From Ignavibacteriales bacterium (GTDB taxonomy: Bacteria; Bacteroidota; Ignavibacteria; UBA10030): a stretch of 36,797 nucleotides of DNA. The stretch spans positions 1 to 36,797 of the forward strand of contig JACPUH010000039.1 of assembly GCA_016192345.1 (NCBI GenBank). Reading direction: 5' to 3'. Shown here in pieces: positions 8,025 to 16,044 of this stretch. The position numbers and the translations under genes are program-made. Below the pieces are notes generated by a model. It had not been told where the DNA came from. It did no database searches and saw only the letters and a program-made list of their open reading frames with translations. Position 1 is the first letter of the stretch. The number at the start of each line of letters is the position of its first letter.

Positions 8025-10841
8025 TTATGAGGGGGTCGAACCGACGCACACCAGCGATCCATCCCCGGTCACGACAAGAATTTCCGGTAATCCATCCCCA
8101 TCGACGTCGGCAATCACCGGGTTGCCGAGCGCCGACCCGAGGGGGAGAGCCCATTTGATGCATCCCTTCCCATCGCTTCCGGTCCCAACGGCGATCAACC
8201 GACCGTCGGTGGTCCCGGCAATGAACTCCTCCCTTCCATCTCCATCAATGTCGCACGAAACAATATCGGAGGTCGTACTGTTGAGCGGAAGCGACCATAC
8301 CTCCCTTCCGTTTGCTCCTTCATAGCAGGTCAGCGAACCGTCGGCATGGCAAATTCCGACAAACATTTTCCCATCCCCCTCCAGGTGCGCGACTCCCGGC
8401 ATACGCATCATGATATCGGTAAACGGCGTCCGTTTCCACCAGAGGACGGAATGGTCCAGCTTCAGCGCTCCTATCCCTCCAAAACAGGCACCCACGAGGA
8501 TTTCCTCCTCGCCGTCACCGTCGAGATCGATCAGCATCGGCGAACCGTACGCCGTGAAGGGGTCCTTTTCCCCACCGAAATCAGCATGGCGTTCTTTTGT
8601 AAACTCCCAATCCGGTTGACCCATGGCGATAGTTGTTGCGCGCCAGAGCAGCCAGGGCTCTCGATTCCAGGCACCCGTTTCAGCATTCACTTCACACAAG
8701 AGATCCTTCGCGAGAAAGAAAAGCTTTTGCTCATCCCTCTTTGACGAAAGCAGCGAGTACGAACAATAAGGGCCCACACCCCGACCCCATTCCCCTTCAC
8801 CATAAAAACCGCGATGCCAGAGTTGGTTTCCCTTCACGTCGATACAGACGGTCTGCTCGGAGTTCATGGATTCGGAAGCATAAAACGATGCAACGACGTT
8901 CGGAGTCCCTTTCGCTGGAACCACCATCCACTCATAGACCCCGACACGAACGGGAGATGGCGGAGGAGCACCAGGGATCGTCCAGGATCGTTTCACCCCC
9001 CCGCCAAGGGTGTACGCCAGAAGCTCTGATGTCGAGGCGTTATCCGGATTGAGGGCAAGAAGCTCCCGGCGACCATCGCCATCGAGATCAGTGACCGAAA
9101 AGGAATGGTAGCACAGCTCGTAGCCGATGTGTCCGCGTCCCCGGGCAATCCACTTGCGTCGCTGTGAATCCCCCTTGCTGGTCCCGTCGAGAACATGGAG
9201 GGTGTTATTATAGTCGGGAACTGCGACCAACGGAGCGCCCGCGTTTGTTTCCCGGAAGACGATGGGAGTCGGGGAGGGACGGGCCGCGAAGAAACCTTCC
9301 ATCTGAAGCCGGTAACCTGTCGTGAACTGCGAAAGGATAGTCCCGTCTCGCCCGAGTACGCGCAACGCCCCCGTCGTGTCCGAAAGGATCGGCTCCTTCA
9401 CACCATCCCCATTCAGATCAGAGAGGTTGACCATGACCGGATGGGGCGATCCTTGCAGAGGAGTCGATTGGGTCGAGAATTTCCCCTTCGCAATCTTCAA
9501 TTCCACAAGATTGAGGTCCCTTTCCTTCCCGGAAGGCTCGAACAGAAACACTGAGACGGAATCGCCCCGATGATCCGTCCAGGTTTCATCGTGCTTGAAA
9601 GGAACATCCCGGAAATTCGATTGCCACCCCTCGGGCCTCAATGATCTTCCGGCGAATCGAATCAGGGAAGCGGACCAAAGGACTTTGGCTGTATCGTGTT
9701 CATATTTGAGAATCTCTGAGACAGAGAATGGCTTCGCCTGACGGGCTTGTTCCTCACTCACGAGGAGCTCTGAGATCCCGTCGCCATCGATATCCTGGAC
9801 TCCCCAAAGATACCGGTCGGGCACTTCATGCTTCACGACCCCGGAGACCGGGTCGATGATTTCCAGCCACCATCGTCCGTCCCCCCGTGCGTTGAAGAGC
9901 GACACGACCAGTTCCCGTTTCCCGTCGCCATCGACGTCACTGACAGAATTTCCAGTGTGCCGGACTTCGGTGGTATCGTTCGGATAAATGAACTCGACAA
10001 ACCGATCCCAGAGAAGTGAGAGGTTTCCCTTCCCGTCGTTCTTCAGAACAGAGAGGTGCCGCGCAACCCGGTCAGCCGCGATGACGATGTCCCGATTGCC
10101 GTCGTTATCGATGTCGACAAGCTGAAGCAATCCATAGTTGCGATGGCGCTCGCCGTTTGAGGTCCACCGCGCTGACGCCTTCATCTTCCCGCTCAGGACA
10201 TCGAACACGTACACGCCGCAAAGTTTGGAGACGACCAACTCGTCGATTCCATCGTTGTCAAGATCCGCAGCGGCGGCGGTCGGGTGATAGGCGTCATCCA
10301 TCCAGAGTGTGTGGGCAAGCCGGGGCTTCGCCGCACCCTGACGGAAATCGAACACCCTCACCTCTTTGGAGCTCATCATCGGGACGATCAGGTGCATCCC
10401 AGCGGACGATGGGTCGAACCTGTGACAGAGCATCATGTTGGCGGGAGTTCCGGCAGAGGCGGGAAAGCCGACGTACTCACGCAGCAGGACCCGCCCGTCC
10501 TGCGCTGACAGGACGAAGACTTCATAGCCGGTGGACGCGAGGATTTCCTCAATCCCGTCGCCGTCCAGATCCACAACCCTCCCGATCGCGTTCAGGCCAT
10601 AGCTCGGCGTCTTCCACACAATTTTTCCCCGCCATGAAGTGCGCACAACACATCCTCCATACGCGAGGAGAAGGTCATGGCAACCGTCACTGTTGGGTGT
10701 GACAAAAACTTCGTTCTCACTCCCGCCGAGCGCGTACTGCCACTGCACAGCGGGGTGACCGATCGCGCCGGGAATGAGGCAACGTCCCGTCAACTGGTTG
10801 TCACGGCGATAGGTATGCCATTCTGCCGGAGGAACTTCCAT
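8025..10841 (-). CDS. Large FG-GAP/VCBS-repeat beta-propeller protein, no signal peptide seen
   Basis: A 938-residue protein built of repeated blades, about ten of which carry a calcium-binding-like DxDGDGxxE motif (near residues 91, 193, 243, 302, 351, 475, 585, 772, 864 and 912). Such FG-GAP/VCBS propellers, sometimes fused to lyases, usually act outside the cell in polysaccharide binding or rhamnogalacturonan cleavage. Here I see no catalytic module and no signal peptide: the protein begins MEVPPAEWHTYRRDNQ. GGAG lies five bases before the ATG. The 12 codons between the upstream Gfo/Idh stop and this ATG contain neither a stop nor a signal sequence. Its place in a sugar locus suggests a role with a glycan, but location and ligand are unknown. 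Confidence 0.85.
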   Translation of the reverse strand: MEVPPAEWHTYRRDNQLTGRCLIPGAIGHPAVQWQYALGGSENEVFVTPNSDGCHDLLLAYGGCVVRTSWRGKIVWKTPSYGLNAIGRVVDLDGDGIEEILASTGYEVFVLSAQDGRVLLREYVGFPASAGTPANMMLCHRFDPSSAGMHLIVPMMSSKEVRVFDFRQGAAKPRLAHTLWMDDAYHPTAAAADLDNDGIDELVVSKLCGVYVFDVLSGKMKASARWTSNGERHRNYGLLQLVDIDNDGNRDIVIAADRVARHLSVLKNDGKGNLSLLWDRFVEFIYPNDTTEVRHTGNSVSDVDGDGKRELVVSLFNARGDGRWWLEIIDPVSGVVKHEVPDRYLWGVQDIDGDGISELLVSEEQARQAKPFSVSEILKYEHDTAKVLWSASLIRFAGRSLRPEGWQSNFRDVPFKHDETWTDHRGDSVSVFLFEPSGKERDLNLVELKIAKGKFSTQSTPLQGSPHPVMVNLSDLNGDGVKEPILSDTTGALRVLGRDGTILSQFTTGYRLQMEGFFAARPSPTPIVFRETNAGAPLVAVPDYNNTLHVLDGTSKGDSQRRKWIARGRGHIGYELCYHSFSVTDLDGDGRRELLALNPDNASTSELLAYTLGGGVKRSWTIPGAPPPSPVRVGVYEWMVVPAKGTPNVVASFYASESMNSEQTVCIDVKGNQLWHRGFYGEGEWGRGVGPYCSYSLLSSKRDEQKLFFLAKDLLCEVNAETGAWNREPWLLWRATTIAMGQPDWEFTKERHADFGGEKDPFTAYGSPMLIDLDGDGEEEILVGACFGGIGALKLDHSVLWWKRTPFTDIMMRMPGVAHLEGDGKMFVGICHADGSLTCYEGANGREVWSLPLNSTTSDIVSCDIDGDGREEFIAGTTDGRLIAVGTGSDGKGCIKWALPLGSALGNPVIADVDGDGLPEILVVTGDGSLVCVGSTPS

Positions 10842-10877
10842 GAAACTCCGATGCCTGTCAGTCGTTATGGGAGGTGA

Positions 10878-11846
10878 TCAGAAGCGAACATCCTGCGGGA
10901 GCCCGGTCCTGATGGATTCAAACGCCTTCAGGATAAGAAGCGTTGCCCTGAGCCCATCCCGGTGTGTGATCGGGGGCTTCTGGTTCATTTGAAGCGCCCG
11001 GATGAAGTCGCGGTTTTCCTCCTGGAAGCCGTACTCCTCCGGGTCCGTGTGTTCAACAACCTTCTCCCCGTCGAAGAGGGTGGCTGTTTTCATCCGGTCG
11101 TGCAAGTGCGCGGTCCTCATTCCATCCATCACCTGGAAGGAGAACTTGGAAACAAAGGGAGTCTGGCCGCTGTCCCCCTGGACAACGCTGGCCACTCTCC
11201 CGTTGGCGAACCGGATCGTTGCGACAATGTTGTCGATGATCTTCACCCCGTCGTGTGTAAAGTTGTCCCCCTCGGCATAGATCCGTTCCGGCTCCGATTC
11301 ATTCAGGTAATAGACAAGATCCATCGTGTGGCAGCCCTGGGAAAGGACATTCCCTCCTCCTTTGATAGGATCATTCGCCCAGAAATCGGACGGCCAGTGT
11401 CCGTCCATCATCTGAGCCACCGTGATAATGGGATTCGGGATGAACTGCTTCACCCTCGCGACCGAGGGATAGTAGCGCATTTTGAATCCGGTCATCAACG
11501 AGATCCCGGATTTCTCAACCGCGTTGCCGACACGGTAACATTCATCCAGCGTAAGGGCGAGGGGCTTCTCCATCATGACATGTTTCCCCGCCTGGGCCGC
11601 CTGGATTGCGAGCAGGCTATGGGTGTCATGATGCGTACAAATGTACACGGCGTCGATGGAATCGTCGGAGAAGATGCGGGCAGGATCGGTCGTCGCATAC
11701 GACCCTTGAAATTTCCGGCTGAGTTCCTGTGCCCGCTGTTCGAAGGCGTCGCAGAACGCCCCGAGCCGGGCTCCTTCAACAGATTGCAGGCATTGGGCGT
11801 GAATTTCCCCGATACTTCCGCATCCAATAATGGCTACGCCAATCAT
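10878..11846 (-). CDS. Gfo/Idh/MocA family oxidoreductase
   Basis: NAD(P)-dependent sugar or inositol dehydrogenase-like enzyme. The N-terminal Rossmann fold shows GCGSIG (residues 8-13). The family's EKP motif (MMEKPLALT, about residues 92-99) carries the catalytic lysine, and a C-terminal substrate-binding half follows, with GGGNVLSQGCHTMDL containing the usual active-site His. The ATG at 11846 is chosen because it starts directly at the Rossmann strand (MIGVAIIGCG); the longer 11939 frame adds 31 residues of non-family sequence. The ribosome-binding site is weak. First gene of the carbohydrate gene group; the 36-base gap to the VCBS gene suggests one transcript. Confidence 0.9.
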   Translation of the reverse strand: MIGVAIIGCGSIGEIHAQCLQSVEGARLGAFCDAFEQRAQELSRKFQGSYATTDPARIFSDDSIDAVYICTHHDTHSLLAIQAAQAGKHVMMEKPLALTLDECYRVGNAVEKSGISLMTGFKMRYYPSVARVKQFIPNPIITVAQMMDGHWPSDFWANDPIKGGGNVLSQGCHTMDLVYYLNESEPERIYAEGDNFTHDGVKIIDNIVATIRFANGRVASVVQGDSGQTPFVSKFSFQVMDGMRTAHLHDRMKTATLFDGEKVVEHTDPEEYGFQEENRDFIRALQMNQKPPITHRDGLRATLLILKAFESIRTGLPQDVRF

Positions 11847-12267
11847 GGGGAGTCGTCGTTGGTTCTCAAATGAGGGAACAAAGCGTCCTGACTTCCGGAC
11901 GCCGGCCGCAGTGAGTGAGTATAGAGAGATTTGGCTCAACGCACAAGCAGAGGAGGAAAATTCCGAAGGTGGTCTCCCGAACCCTGATCAGGAGGAATGA
12001 ACCCCGCATCATCCTGACCCCTTTTTTCTTTTCATTCCTGAAACGGTGAGGGTTCTTTCGCCGCCTCGCCTTACACCGGGTATCGTTCGCCCGGATATTG
12101 CAGAGCTGATCAATACATCAGGGTTGTGGTGCGCACAACCGCCGGTGTAACATCCATGGTGAGGGGTGAAGGGTCTCCGAGACCATCCTCACCCGTGAAA
12201 AAACTACGCTGGCAGCTCTTAAGGAAGTGGTTATTACTGAAAGACGGTATTGCCCTCCCCTCAGGAG
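11847..12267. other. Divergent intergenic region with several dyads
   Basis: No gene is supported between the Gfo/Idh gene (-) and the desaturase (+). Inverted repeats are visible: GGTTGTG/CACAACC at 12122-12140; GGTGAGG/CCTCACC at 12159-12193 with GGTCTCCGAGACC nested at 12172-12184; and AGGAATGA/TCATTCCT at 11993-12039. They could be operators for either side or leftover palindromic repeats. I cannot choose between these. Confidence 0.4.
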
Positions 12268-12296
12268 TTGATTTTGAAAAGGGATGTACGTACTAT
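12268..12296 (+). promoter_or_regulatory. Sigma70-like promoter of the desaturase gene
   Basis: A -35 box TTGATT (12268-12273) and a -10 box TACTAT (12291-12296) are separated by exactly 17 bases. Transcription would begin near 12303, about 44 bases before the ATG at 12347. Confidence 0.5.
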
Positions 12297-12310
12297 TCCT
12301 TCAAGTTTTT

Positions 12311-12328
12311 TCCACACGCCCGTGTGGA
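12311..12328. promoter_or_regulatory. Dyad in the desaturase leader, candidate operator
   Basis: TCCACACGCCCGTGTGGA is a perfect inverted repeat with 8-base arms and a 2-base centre. It lies just after the predicted start of transcription and just before the ribosome-binding site (AGGATGAGG). This is a classic position for a repressor of a lipid gene. It could also be an RNA hairpin limiting translation. Confidence 0.45.
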
Positions 12329-12346
12329 CACCACAAGGATGAGGCG

Positions 12347-13345
12347 ATGGCAGCACTACCACTCCCCATACATAGAGGACAGGCCCCAGATCATTCCCTG
12401 GAATCGAAGTACGAGGTTCTTGCCGACTTTGAACCGGTCGTCAAGGAGCTGATGGAGAAGCATGAATCGAAACGGGAACTCTGGTTCCCCTCCGATATTC
12501 TCCCGGCCGACGAAGGGACCGTAAACGAGAAGGAGCTCAAGGAACTGCGCGATCGCGCGCGCGGCATCCCGGACAGCGTCCGCGTCGCCCTCGCGTTGAA
12601 CATCGTTACGGAAGAGGGGCTCCCCCACTTCCACCGGCTGATCGCAGAGAACCTCGGGAGCAGGAACTTCTGGAACCGGTGGAACAATCTCTGGACCGCC
12701 GAGGAGGACCGGCACGGAAACATTTTGCGGGATTACGTCCGGGACACCCGCTTATTGAACTTCCGCGAACTGGAACATATCCAGTTTAATTATATCCGGT
12801 CGGGGTTCAATCCGCAGTGGACCGGGGATCCTTACAAGATCTTCGTCTATACCACCTGCCAGGAGAAGGCAACGCAGATCTCACACGTCAATACCGGCAA
12901 GGTCGCCGCCGACCAGGAACCGCTCCTCAACTTCATCACCCAAAAAGTCTCTCAGGATGAAGCCCGCCATTATGCCTTTTATATGAATGTCTTCAAGGAG
13001 ATTCTCGAGCGGGATCCGAATCAAGCCCTTGTGGCTGCGGCAGCTATTCTTCCGAGCATCGACATGCCCGGAATCTCCGTCGCCAACTTCAATGAGTATG
13101 CGGACGTGGTCCGCCGATCAGGCATCTACGGTCCCCGCGATTACAAACGGATCATCGAAGCGCTCTTCCAGTCATGGAAGATCGAGATGCTTACCTCGTT
13201 GAACGAGCTGGGGCGAAAAGCGCAGGAGAAAATCCTGGCAATCCCTCAGAGGCTGGAGAAGGTCGCGGAGTACGTTGAATCAAGGAGCACGGCAAAGAGC
13301 TTCCGGTTCGAGGTGGTGTTCGGAAGAGTGCTGGAAATGGCGTAA
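12347..13345 (+). CDS. Acyl-[acyl-carrier-protein] desaturase (soluble, di-iron, plant type)
   Basis: Soluble ferritin-fold desaturase that puts a cis double bond into an acyl-ACP using a di-iron centre, O2 and ferredoxin. The iron ligands are all visible: E90 (TEEGLPHFH), E120-DR-H123 (AEEDRHG), E173 (CQEKAT) and E205-AR-H208 (SQDEARHY). Length is 332 aa, like bacterial DesA proteins. The ATG at 12347 is preferred over 12284 because AGGATGAGG lies immediately upstream and the shorter protein starts at the family N-terminus. It has its own promoter and terminator, so it is a single-gene unit. A C-terminal fragment of a second copy lies at 31014-31172. Confidence 0.93.
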   Translation: MAALPLPIHRGQAPDHSLESKYEVLADFEPVVKELMEKHESKRELWFPSDILPADEGTVNEKELKELRDRARGIPDSVRVALALNIVTEEGLPHFHRLIAENLGSRNFWNRWNNLWTAEEDRHGNILRDYVRDTRLLNFRELEHIQFNYIRSGFNPQWTGDPYKIFVYTTCQEKATQISHVNTGKVAADQEPLLNFITQKVSQDEARHYAFYMNVFKEILERDPNQALVAAAAILPSIDMPGISVANFNEYADVVRRSGIYGPRDYKRIIEALFQSWKIEMLTSLNELGRKAQEKILAIPQRLEKVAEYVESRSTAKSFRFEVVFGRVLEMA

Positions 13346-13383
13346 AAGAGATCCGCACCGCACGGCAATACTCAAAAAGCAAG

Positions 13384-13416
13384 ACGCCCGTCGATACTTG
13401 ACGGGCGTTGTTGTTT
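13384..13416 (+). terminator. Intrinsic terminator of the desaturase gene
   Basis: Perfect 9-base stem ACGCCCGTC / GACGGGCGT with a 7-base loop, followed by TGTTGTTT. It lies 39 bases after the desaturase stop and just before the convergent HMBD gene ends. Confidence 0.8.
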
Positions 13417-13433
13417 CCTGAACCTAATAGGCC

Positions 13434-13949
13434 CTAATGTTTGTGTCCGTGGAAATTCGGTTTTACCTTTTCCTTGGTAATGCCTTTGATATTCTTCCCT
13501 TGCCCCAGCTGCCAGCCGGCATAACAGTCCGCACAAATTCCCTTCCCTTCCCGCAAATCCCGATTGCAGTTGCAACTTTGATGGTCCAGCGCGCACCGGT
13601 CGCATGGTTCTTTGATACAGCAGTTGTAATACAGTTCGTTCTTTGCCTCCTCGAGAAGCTGCTTCGCCTTCAACACCTTCTCCTTGGCAGAGAGGCCATT
13701 GGGCACCTCCCCGGCGGTCACCTGTTTCGTTTGAAGCTCACTGGCGAGCACCAAGTTCATTCCGCACTTCGGGCACTTGCCGGGCTTGTCGGACTTCACC
13801 TCCGGGTGCATCTCACACGTATAGGTGGCTTTCTCCTCGTGTTGGTGTGTTGCGTGATCGTCTTTCTTCTGCTCCTGTGCATGGGTTGATACCACAAAGG
13901 CCAGAACCCCGATAAAAAGTGCAAGCGCGTATATTTTGAATCGATTCAT
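13434..13949 (-). CDS. Secreted heavy-metal-binding-domain (HMBD) protein with Cys-rich tail
   Basis: Periplasmic protein of 171 aa. A signal peptide (MNRFKIYALALFIGVLAFVV, cleaved near STHAQ) is followed by a His-rich linker and an HMBD module, YTCEMHPEVKSDKPGKCPKCGM, the type found at the N-terminus of CusB and of copper ATPases. After a helical segment comes a Cys-rich stretch (NCCIKEPCDRC, SCNCN, CADC) that could bind more metal or be a small zinc knuckle. The tail is HGHKH. Start ATG with GGAGGG nine bases upstream. A strong dyad lies 39-60 bases before the start. Likely copper or heavy-metal buffering in the envelope; binding is inferred. Confidence 0.8.
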   Translation of the reverse strand: MNRFKIYALALFIGVLAFVVSTHAQEQKKDDHATHQHEEKATYTCEMHPEVKSDKPGKCPKCGMNLVLASELQTKQVTAGEVPNGLSAKEKVLKAKQLLEEAKNELYYNCCIKEPCDRCALDHQSCNCNRDLREGKGICADCYAGWQLGQGKNIKGITKEKVKPNFHGHKH

Positions 13950-13987
13950 ACTGATTCCCTCCAGGAAATAGTTATTATGAATAGTTT

Positions 13988-14009
13988 TCTTGCAACCGGC
14001 GTTGCAAGA
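13988..14009. promoter_or_regulatory. Perfect dyad upstream of the HMBD gene, candidate operator
   Basis: Arms TCTTGCAAC and GTTGCAAGA (9 bases each) with a 4-base centre, 39-60 bases before the ATG at 13949. No T-run follows on the minus strand, so an operator for a metal-responsive regulator is more likely than a terminator. An AT-rich stretch between dyad and gene could hold the -10 box. Confidence 0.5.
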
Positions 14010-14042
14010 GTCTCAATGTTGTAGACGTTGATACAGAGAAGT

Positions 14043-14072
14043 AAAAAACACTCCACTGCTGTGAGCGTTTTT
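14043..14072 (-). terminator. Bidirectional-looking terminator after the HYC_CC_PP gene
   Basis: Stem AACGCTC-AC / GTGGAGTGTT (one bulge, one G-T pair) with a T-run on the minus strand and GTTTTT on the plus strand. It lies about 30 bases after the stop at 14103 and separates this gene from the HMBD gene. Confidence 0.6.
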
Positions 14073-14102
14073 CTTCCCGGCGGGTCTTCCGTGTAGGTTA
14101 TG

Positions 14103-14528
14103 CTAAATCAGCAGGGAGGAGTTGAGTAAATAGACACGTTCACGTTGCATTGCGGGGGGCGCGTGCGAAAGGAACCAAACTGGATAAGAGACTTCGGTCG
14201 TACCAGGGGTGGGACAATGGAGAAATGGACCTTGTCCGACAACCTTCATCGTGTGTGGTGCGACGGTTTTTTGGATTGAAAGAGTGTACGGATCACCCGA
14301 TGTCAGCGAAAACGTGTGTATTTCGCAGCATGTCCCTTGGGAAGATAGCGTCGTCGTTAACCCGTGCATGGGACAGGTTTGCACTTGTGACATCTCACAA
14401 GCCCCGGTGCTGAACCTTCCACCCATTCCGTGACAATGGTGGAGTTCTACAGAGACGCCCACGACCGCCAAACTCAGGAATCCGGCGACAGCGCTTGTCA
14501 ACCCCTTGTGTCCGAAAAGGTTGTTCAT
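14103..14528 (-). CDS. Small secreted Cys/His protein, HYC_CC_PP-like
   Basis: Protein of 141 aa with an N-terminal hydrophobic export segment (TSAVAGFLSLAVVGVSVELH), followed by HHCHG, then CEM, CPM, a CC pair (GTCCEIH) and the tail YLLNSSLLI. This HxC...CC layout is that of the HYC_CC_PP family of small proteins found beside cation-efflux genes in Bacteroidota and relatives. The paralogue at 30141-30575 starts the cus operon and ends YVLHAALLI, strongly alike. Function unknown; copper binding in the envelope is a reasonable guess. No clear ribosome-binding site is seen before the ATG. It follows the nuclease-like gene by about 100 bases that hold a hairpin (14608-14623). Confidence 0.6.
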   Translation of the reverse strand: MNNLFGHKGLTSAVAGFLSLAVVGVSVELHHCHGMGGRFSTGACEMSQVQTCPMHGLTTTLSSQGTCCEIHTFSLTSGDPYTLSIQKTVAPHTMKVVGQGPFLHCPTPGTTEVSYPVWFLSHAPPAMQRERVYLLNSSLLI

Positions 14529-14629
14529 CGAAATTATGAACCACGGCTATGATAAAAAAGTTCACCGAAGAGGGCAAATCACGCAAGACGACCTGAAGAG
14601 TGCAATACCCGGCGGGTGCCGGGTCCCTG

Positions 14630-15883
14630 CTACCGGATGGATTTTGCTATCTTCTCCATGATGTGATGGCTTTCTCCCAGTTTGCACAGTGCATCGCAGT
14701 GAGTCCGGAGATCGGAAAAGAGAATATATCTGATGGGGAGATCCTGACTCTTAAACGAGGGGCGGTTGAGCTGAACCAGGACTTCCCGCTCGCGTTGATC
14801 AGGGATGATCAGATAGAGAGCGGTTTTATGCTCTTGAAGCGAACAGGCAAGGTCATTCAACCGCAGGATGCCTGAGTAAATCGACGTGCTCTTCTCTACC
14901 TCAAATGCGCCCACGATCTTCGACGACCCCTTGTCGAACCAGAGCACGTCGACCAGACGAATCGTGCCGAGCGTGTCGGGGTCGGTATCGAGTTTTGGGA
15001 AATCCGATCGCGACAAAAACGAGAAATCGTTTCCGTCGTACGACCTCGATCGGTCGTTTGATGCCGGCATGACTTCATACCCCAACGCACTCCCAATCTT
15101 CAAGAGATGCCACTGCATTTCGGTGTGCAAGTTTTCCTGCTCATGCTCGGACACGACCTCACGGTGACGTCTCCTGAGTTTTTCTTCCAGTCTCGCCCGG
15201 TCAGCCTCCTTCATCGCTTCTGCATTGAAGGACAGATTCCCAACTCCGACTTCGTACAAAAGCCCGGCAAGAGCACCGAGGTCTGTGGAAAGTTCGCGGG
15301 AATGCTCACGGTTGATTTTCACGAGCACTTCCCGCATCGCAAGATATTCTTTCCAGGAGCCAAGCTTTCTCTTTTCTTGGAAAAGGGCGTTGAAGCCCTT
15401 CACGATTGCCGTATTACATGGCGGAATGATGGTCGGGTGGAGGAAATAGACGATGCTGGCAACGGCTGGACCGAGGCCCTTGATGTTCTTCTGATCGAGA
15501 AGAATAATTTCCCTGATGAGTTGATCTTCCTTTTGCAATGTCAGGCAGTTTTCAAGGAAGACGGCAAAGGCCTGTTTGTTCTTCTCGTTCTCATAGATGT
15601 CCGGGATGCGAAGCTTCGGTTTCCAGTAGAAAGGATGGGCGGCCCCTTCGAACACTTCCTTTTGTTCGGTGATGCAGCTGAGGACAAACTCCAACGACGA
15701 GCCTTTGAAATCGTTTCCGAACGTCTTCTGCTTGATATCGGAGACAACTTGCTGGACGCCCCTCCGGATGGAGCGAAAGGCCTTCAATCGCTCTTCGTTC
15801 TCAACGAACCAGGTCTTGTAGACCGATTCGGGATCGGATTTGTAACGAGTGATAAGGGATGGGAGGGACGAATTCAGCATCAT
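14630..15883 (-). CDS. Orphan restriction-endonuclease-like protein (HhH-like + PD-(D/E)xK-type domain)
   Basis: A 417-residue protein. The N-terminal half is helical and holds [16 protein letters not shown] followed by [12 protein letters not shown] (about 135-163), a helix-hairpin-helix-like DNA-binding pattern. The C-terminal half has a nuclease-fold core: D312 in LVDVLWFD, then E328-V-E330-K331 in [17 protein letters not shown], a D...ExE arrangement like BamHI rather than the usual ExK, and a further strand ALYLIIPD. No signal peptide or membrane segment. No methyltransferase or other restriction gene is adjacent; the neighbours are metal genes. AGGA lies eight bases before the start. 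It may be a solitary defence nuclease or a repair enzyme. Base composition looks a little more AT-rich than the surroundings, which would fit transfer. Confidence 0.65.
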   Translation of the reverse strand: MMLNSSLPSLITRYKSDPESVYKTWFVENEERLKAFRSIRRGVQQVVSDIKQKTFGNDFKGSSLEFVLSCITEQKEVFEGAAHPFYWKPKLRIPDIYENEKNKQAFAVFLENCLTLQKEDQLIREIILLDQKNIKGLGPAVASIVYFLHPTIIPPCNTAIVKGFNALFQEKRKLGSWKEYLAMREVLVKINREHSRELSTDLGALAGLLYEVGVGNLSFNAEAMKEADRARLEEKLRRRHREVVSEHEQENLHTEMQWHLLKIGSALGYEVMPASNDRSRSYDGNDFSFLSRSDFPKLDTDPDTLGTIRLVDVLWFDKGSSKIVGAFEVEKSTSIYSGILRLNDLACSLQEHKTALYLIIPDQREREVLVQLNRPSFKSQDLPIRYILFSDLRTHCDALCKLGESHHIMEKIAKSIR

Positions 15884-16044
15884 GAAGCGATTCCTGGAAA
15901 CTGCCTGCTATGTGACTTGCGGGCTCGATACTCTCAACGCCCGCCGGGGGGGGGAAGCGCCTTCAACGACCGGCCCGCCGATCCCCGCCCGCAAACGTGG
16001 GAATATCAAAAATAATCAGCCCGGATTCCACATGGAACATCATG

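Noticed and set aside
10157..10702. 181-codon plus-strand frame, Arg/Ser-rich
   Set aside because: Shadow of the VCBS-repeat gene; low-complexity composition comes from the opposite strand's codon use.
11847..11939. Longer N-terminus of the Gfo/Idh/MocA protein
   Set aside because: The extra residues do not fit the family, whose Rossmann strand starts at the ATG at 11846.
14608..14623. Terminator for the nuclease-like gene
   Set aside because: A hairpin CCCGGC/GCCGGG exists but has no T-run on the minus strand, so I did not list it as a terminator.
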